Source: Marsupella aquatica (taxonomy: Eukaryota; Marchantiophyta). Taken from it: a stretch of 64,000 bases of DNA. The position numbers were made by a program, and so were the translations under genes. The notes below the pieces were generated by a model. The model was not told where the DNA came from. It saw only the letters and a program-made list of their open reading frames with translations, and searched no databases. How positions within the stretch are numbered: position 1 is the stretch's first letter; each line of letters opens with the position of its first letter. The DNA is taken from assembly GCA_973895155.1 (NCBI GenBank), contig OZ316896.1, positions 15,872,001-15,936,000 of the forward strand, written 5' to 3'. Positions 59,033 through 64,000 of this stretch are shown here, one piece after another.

Positions 59033-62000
59033 AAGGGTTGCGCCATTTTTTAAGTGATCTTCATTCAAATTTGCATGACACAAAAAATGAGAAATCTTGT
59101 CAAAGCCAAGAAAGAAGCCAAACAGTGATTTTACTTTAGAGTGAAAAGAAAAGAATCACACCATCATTTTCTGCGAGGAGATTGGGAACAGTTTCAGGAA
59201 GAGTACTTTCTTCGAGCCCGTTCCTTTACCGCCTGAGCTTTGTCTGACCCAACTCGCCACTCTCATCTTCCAGAGCATCGACGCCTTCGTCGCTCTTGTC
59301 GTTTAGCCCAGGCTGCGTGGGGAATATCATCGTGCTTTCCAGGCCCTTTCCCCCACCACACCCGCCCCCCTGGTGAGGTCACCTTGACGGCCCTTCAGGA
59401 TCTCCATCCGTAGTCCTATGATCAGCTCCCTTTGTTCGTGGAGGATTTTGAGCCTGAGGAGGATCTTCAGTTTAGTAGAGACCACTTCACCTATGTCTTC
59501 CTCCATTCCCCGCGTTGCGCGGCTGGTGGCCCCTTTGATTATGTCTTTGAGCATTTTCGTGATTTATTCCCCCCAAGGATCCTCAGTCTGGTTTTCCAGT
59601 TTTCTTCTCCTTCTGCCAGTGTATTGCATCCGACCGTTTGCCTCCTCTTGTCTCTCGACTTTTGAGTGCTTCTCGTTTATTGGCCATGGCTAAGTCCTCA
59701 CCGGGTGTTCGGCCCATAGTTATTGGAGAGGTTTTTCTTTGTCTTGTTTCTCGCACACTTTCATTGCAATATCACTTTGCACTTTCGGATCATCTCTCTT
59801 CACATCAGTTTGCATAGGGTGTTCCCGGCGGTTGTGAGACAGTTATTGCGGGTATTCGTCCTACCTTGGACCCCGCCTTGGACCTCCACCCTGATTGGGT
59901 TGTCCTCCAAGTTGATGTCTCTAACGCTTTCAATACGGTTTCTCGGGCAACCATTTTTTGTGCTTTGAGGGCGGCCGATCTAGACATCCAGTCCATTGAG
60001 TGCCTTGCACCTTTGGCCTTTTTGGGCGCGTGGGCGGTCGCCTTCTCATTGTTGGCAGATTGTTTCCTTACTGAGGATTGACCTTTTTTACTTTCATCTC
60101 TTATGGAGGTAGAGGACGGCTCCCTCCCATTTCAGGTTCATTTGCGCGCAACGTGTTCATCATTACCAGATCCGGTCCGTGTTGCGTTACCTTCATTTCA
60201 TGAGTTTTTATCCTTGGACCCCCTCCGTCTTCAGGCAGACCTTGTTGGGTGTATGCATGCTTTCACCCTCTCCAGCATCCTCACTGAGGCACCTGACACA
60301 GACCGAGCTCAAATTCTTTCTTCTAGAGGGAAGGGCGCAGGGGGTTGGCTTCAGGCCAATCCAGTCATTCCTCATTTGCGGATGTCTTCAGCAAAGTTCT
60401 CAACAGCCATGCGTCTTTGTATGGGGCTGCCCCACCCACTTCTTGCTGGTTTACCTCCCTCTTGCACTTGTGGGAAGCCTTGTGATGCCACAGGTGTCCA
60501 TCTTCTTCGGTGCAGTTTTGGCGGCGAAACCATTTTTTTTCATGATGTGGTGAGAGATGCAACTGCTCAGGTTCTCTCTAGCTCTTTGTTCAGCGTGCGG
60601 CGGGAGGTGGTGCTCGAGTTACCTGGTCCTCCATCACAGCGGTTACGGGTGGATCTTACCATGGTCCGTGAGGGTCAACGTACTTTGGCACATGTGGTAG
60701 TGGCAAACCCATTGCGCCAAGACATCATTGGGTCAGCGGCAACAACGGCAGGGGCAACGGCATCACGAGTGGCAACAACAAAGGAGGCAAATATGCTGCC
60801 CAAGCTTCATCTAATAGCTTTCTCCCCCTTGCTCTTGAGATATTTGGGCATCTTCACCATCAATTTGACGGGCTTCTTTGACAAGCTGCTCGAGATGTTC
60901 ATGGCCGGTTGGGTCCCACCGGACCCCCGCTATCTGTTTTGACCACGCACTTTCGCCAATGCATTTCAGTCACCTTACAATGTGCTCAAGCTCGGGCCAT
61001 CCATCGTCGATCTCTGACAGTGGGTACTAGTGTGCCTCCGCAGCGGCTAGCCCCCCTAGAGGACATTTCAGTCCCACTTGCCAATTTAGTTTTGACACTT
61101 GATGTGGACCTTGAGCTATTAGCCACACTAGCTAGGAATGATAAGGACCTCGGTCCATTTGCGGTTGTTTTAGTTCCCCTTTCTTGGTTCTTAGAGGTTT
61201 CCTTTCACTCACTTCTTTCCATTTGGTTTTGCCCACTTGGGACCTCTTTTGGTTATTCTTTTGTATTCTGTTTGGCCCTTTTCTGTAAAAAGTTTGTGTA
61301 TAAAAACAATTAAAAAATTGTTAGGGGAGAGAATCAAATGAGAGAAACAGAAACAAGGTACTATTGTCACACATTGCACCAGGATGTTCCTTCCATGATC
61401 AGTACTCTACATACTCTCAATAGGGTGTACATATTCAATGAATAAAATTGCATAGTTTCGTCTAATATTTGGAGGAGTCAAATTGTAGATACTACTTTAG
61501 TCAATAAGTGCACTATCTATACTAATCAAATTAAAAACTATTATTCCAATATTTGGGGTGATTTTATATATTTGTTTTTTTGTGTCATTTTCACTGAAAA
61601 AAACAAAACAAAATACCTAAAGACATAGTAAAGATCATGGTATGGGCCTTGATGACAAGGTCTCGGGAAAGGGGCACACTTTTACCTGACAACATCTTTT
61701 TACTTCAGAGTATCTTTCACATAACCCTTTTGGGGCCACTACATCATTTAACTTGATGACATCTTTCATATAACCACATCTTTGGTAAAATAACTTATTT
61801 TTGTTAACAACATCTTTTTCTTGACAACATCATTTTAGTTGATGACATCTTTCACATAACCACATCTTTGACAATATGACTTCTTTTTTCTTAACGTTAT
61901 CTTTTTACTTGACAATGTCTTTCACATAATGACATCTTCGGCAAAATGACTTTTTCTTCTTAACAACACCTTTTCACTTCACGACATGTTTCACATAATG

Positions 62001-62121
62001 ACATCTTGGATCTCACAACTTTGTTTTTCTTAATGACATCTTTTTTCTTCATGACATTTTTCACATAACAACATCTTGGGTATCAGGACACCTTTTGTGT
62101 AAGGCACGGGTATTGAGCTAG
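59033..62121 (+). mobile_element. Helitron carrying a reverse-transcriptase fragment (copy B)
   Basis: The 5' side TCCTATAATAAAGG at 59033 resembles the TC...CTATAATAA start of the Helitron at 58946, though the preceding base is C rather than A. The 3' side GCACGGGTATTGAGCTAG ends at 62121 and is followed by T. Inside, 59045-59165 and 61370-61680 are colinear with copy A at 26.7-27.6 kb, 61690-62100 has the ACATCTTT-type minisatellite, and 59190 to about 61300 is an unrelated GC-richer insert of retrotransposon origin. No Helitron transposase is present. Confidence 0.55.
59190..61313 (+). pseudogene. Deleted non-LTR retrotransposon reverse transcriptase
   Basis: The fragment shows reverse-transcriptase blocks: PGVRPIVIGEVFLCLVSRTL near 59700-59760, GCETVIAGIR near 59832 and motif A LQVDVSNAFNTVSR near 59905. 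It then jumps to a post-polymerase region without the Y-x-D-D motif. From 60103 a 279-residue frame carries a Cys/His block (CTCGKPCDATGVHLLRC) near 60460 and a segment with spacing like a restriction-like endonuclease (RLRVDLTMV...LAHVVVANP). Stops or shifts lie near 59415, 59660, 59815 and 60080, and the frame changes near 60900-60940. It is a dead, internally deleted element, lying within the Helitron bounds. Confidence 0.7.
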
Positions 62122-64000
62122 TTCTTTATGATTGTTTTCAGTATTTCAATCTGCAAGCAGAGAATCTTTCCTTCTGCTGTAAACATCAATGTATCCTTCA
62201 CATATGATACCTCTATGGTCTGGTATATTTCTGCAAAATACCTTATTTTGTATTGTAACACTTTTACCAGGTCAATAGTAATATGCATTAGCGGTACTGA
62301 CCACTTTTTTGTCCAAAGGTAGACTGGCGGTTAGCGTTTTATGAGCATAACTAGCCCAATGCCCCTGCATTGCATGAAAGATGTCCAGGTGATAAAAAGA
62401 TGTTGAGTTGATAAAAGATGTGGAGAGAAAAAGATATTGAGATGATATGTCAAGTTAATTGCACAGAAGCTTTAAGGCAGGATAACTTTTTATAATGTTT
62501 GATTTGTATCTACAACTATAATAAAGGATCCAGCCTCTTTTTGTCTTTTGTCCCAATACAAAAAAGCTCTTGGGCGGGAAAGATCCATAGCCATTGGATT
62601 CAATTCGTTGTTTTCCCTGACCATTGATAGATGAAATGTGCTTCCCGCTGCCCCATAAATGCCCAGGCCCGACTCCCTATGGGCCGACCCTCCTTGCACA
62701 GTGCAATGTACTGGCATAGGGCTCATATTTGTATAAATAAACCCTTTCCCTGTGCACTACACAATTGTCATTACAGCCATTTTATTATTGCAACAATTTC
62801 ATTGTTGCAATCAACTATCATTGTGACCATTTCATTGTTGTGGCCATTTTATGTTTGGGGCCATTGTGTCCTTGGTCAATATGGTTTGCAAAAAAGAATT
62901 TAGGATTTAGTGTTAATGTAAGTTGGAAGAAATACTTCAGAGAGAGAACAGAAAAAGTAAGAACTTTAGTTCTCCCCTCAATAGCTTTTTCTCCACTTCC
63001 TATAAATCATGTATTGTCAACTCAAAACTCTAATTTGTATTGTTGTTTTTCTAAAAGTTTACTTTAGGTGAATGGGGCAAACATGTGTCCAAAAGTAATG
63101 TGGGGTCTACTTAGATTTTCTTGTTAGACCCACCTACCCAGCCATATGTCAACTCACATTTAATTTCTAATCATCTTGATATTAGAATCATTTTATGTAT
63201 ATTAGTGCCATAGTCTAGGTGTGAGTGGAAGCGCATGTGTGCCCCAAACTAGTACATCTATTATTCTTCTTTCACCAGATCTCATGGACAAGAATATTTA
63301 GGTTTTAAATCCAAGTGTCATAATGAGTTCCCTCCAAAGGTGCATTTTGTAAGCAGACAATAAGCAAAAAAGGCAGGATTGTGTATCATAGTGAGTACAT
63401 TAGTTGCAGTTTTAGAACCAGTGTCACTCTTGCCTGATAAATTTGCAGTCTATACAGTTAGCTGGAAAATTGGGCACAGCAGTGATTCTCTAGTTTGCAA
63501 TTTTTGTCAAAATGTTACCTCCTGTCACCACTACTAGACAAGGAAGTAACCACCATTAGACAAGGAAAAAGGAACCATTTTGAACTGTATTTGATGTCAG
63601 GAAAGTTGTACAATTTCTACTAGCCTGATTATCCATTCTTTGAACTTAAATGGAGATTAAGGAAAAAAAATCTTGTAAAATAAATATACTCTTGTTCATC
63701 TTTGCCTCCATTCTTTTTTTTTCCACCTTCACTTCTATTTTGTCTTGATTGAGTCACTTTTTAGTTTTGTCATAATATAGAGTTAATGTCAATTTGTTAA
63801 TGCTTGCTCGCATTCCTGTTTTGGGTCCACCTTCACTTTCCAGTTTTTTTTTCACTATTTTCCTATTGATAATACGTAGATCCCGCCTAGTTTCAGTCAG
63901 CAGTAATATTGGGAATTCTCATCATCCACTTAGTTGACAAGTACATCTAATTAACAAAGCGCGATCAATGTTTTATCCACTCACAAAGTACAAACAAGAA
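62122..64000. other. AT-rich spacer with Helitron end fragments
   Basis: A minus-orientation Helitron-like 3' end lies at 62349-62380 (CTAGCCCAATGCCCCTGCAT). A plus-orientation 5'-like end lies near 62508 (TCTACAACTATAATAAAGGA). The pairing of these ends is not resolved. The rest up to 64000 has no supported gene. Confidence 0.45.

Noticed and set aside
1-64000. CRISPR arrays, bacterial operons, rRNA genes and intact tRNA genes
   Set aside because: None seen. Tandem repeats here lack CRISPR spacing, and the pol III boxes found belong to SINEs.

Overview
The window is nuclear DNA of a land plant. Genes are split by GT-AG introns. They include a LISCL-type GRAS transcription factor, a plant-type CDC73 (Paf1 complex), a pair of type II peroxiredoxins, BTF3/NAC-beta and a FAM114-type protein. 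About two thirds of the rest is mobile or repetitive DNA: Helitrons, a SINE, MITEs, a decayed HUH-endonuclease element, a nested insertion and minisatellites. Gene spacing and compact genes lying between old repeats would suit a bryophyte or other seedless plant, but that is inference; nothing here fixes the species.

Layout. 1-3714 (+): the 3' part of an unrecognised multi-exon gene with a 39-residue tandem repeat and a possible AT-AC (U12) intron. 3.7-7.6 kb: AT-rich spacer. 7962-11398 (+): complete nine-exon FAM114/DUF719 gene with a GA-rich leader. 11.9-13.1 kb: two weak gene candidates. 13361-15375 (-) and 16758-18769 (+): two type II peroxiredoxin genes, head to head, with identical intron positions. 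20.8-26.5 kb: a region bounded by an exact 22-bp direct repeat. It holds a broken rolling-circle HUH (Rep) protein gene that resembles the Replitron group of eukaryotic transposons, plus GA-rich satellites and a MITE. 26.7-29.4 kb: old Helitron. 29.9-30.7 kb (-): possible LURP-one-related exons. 31262-33017 (-): complete CDC73. 34.2-34.8 kb: SINEs, one with a perfect target duplication. 35539-38510: a 1.45-1.49 kb element interrupted by a second copy of itself; a third copy lies at 54921-56371. 40.3-43.2 kb (+): BTF3, preceded by a duplicated fragment of its own 5' region. 46-47.3 kb: minisatellite and a long foldback. 47696-49828 (-): intronless GRAS gene. 52.9-64 kb: MITEs and several Helitrons, one of which contains a deleted non-LTR reverse transcriptase.

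The confident genes are housekeeping or regulatory genes (transcription elongation, nascent-chain handling, thiol peroxide removal, GRAS regulation) and do not form a pathway together. The most unusual content is the HUH-Rep element at 20.8-26.5 kb and the nested AGT...ACT element family. All gene models come from reading splice signals and frames by eye; untranslated ends are not determined.
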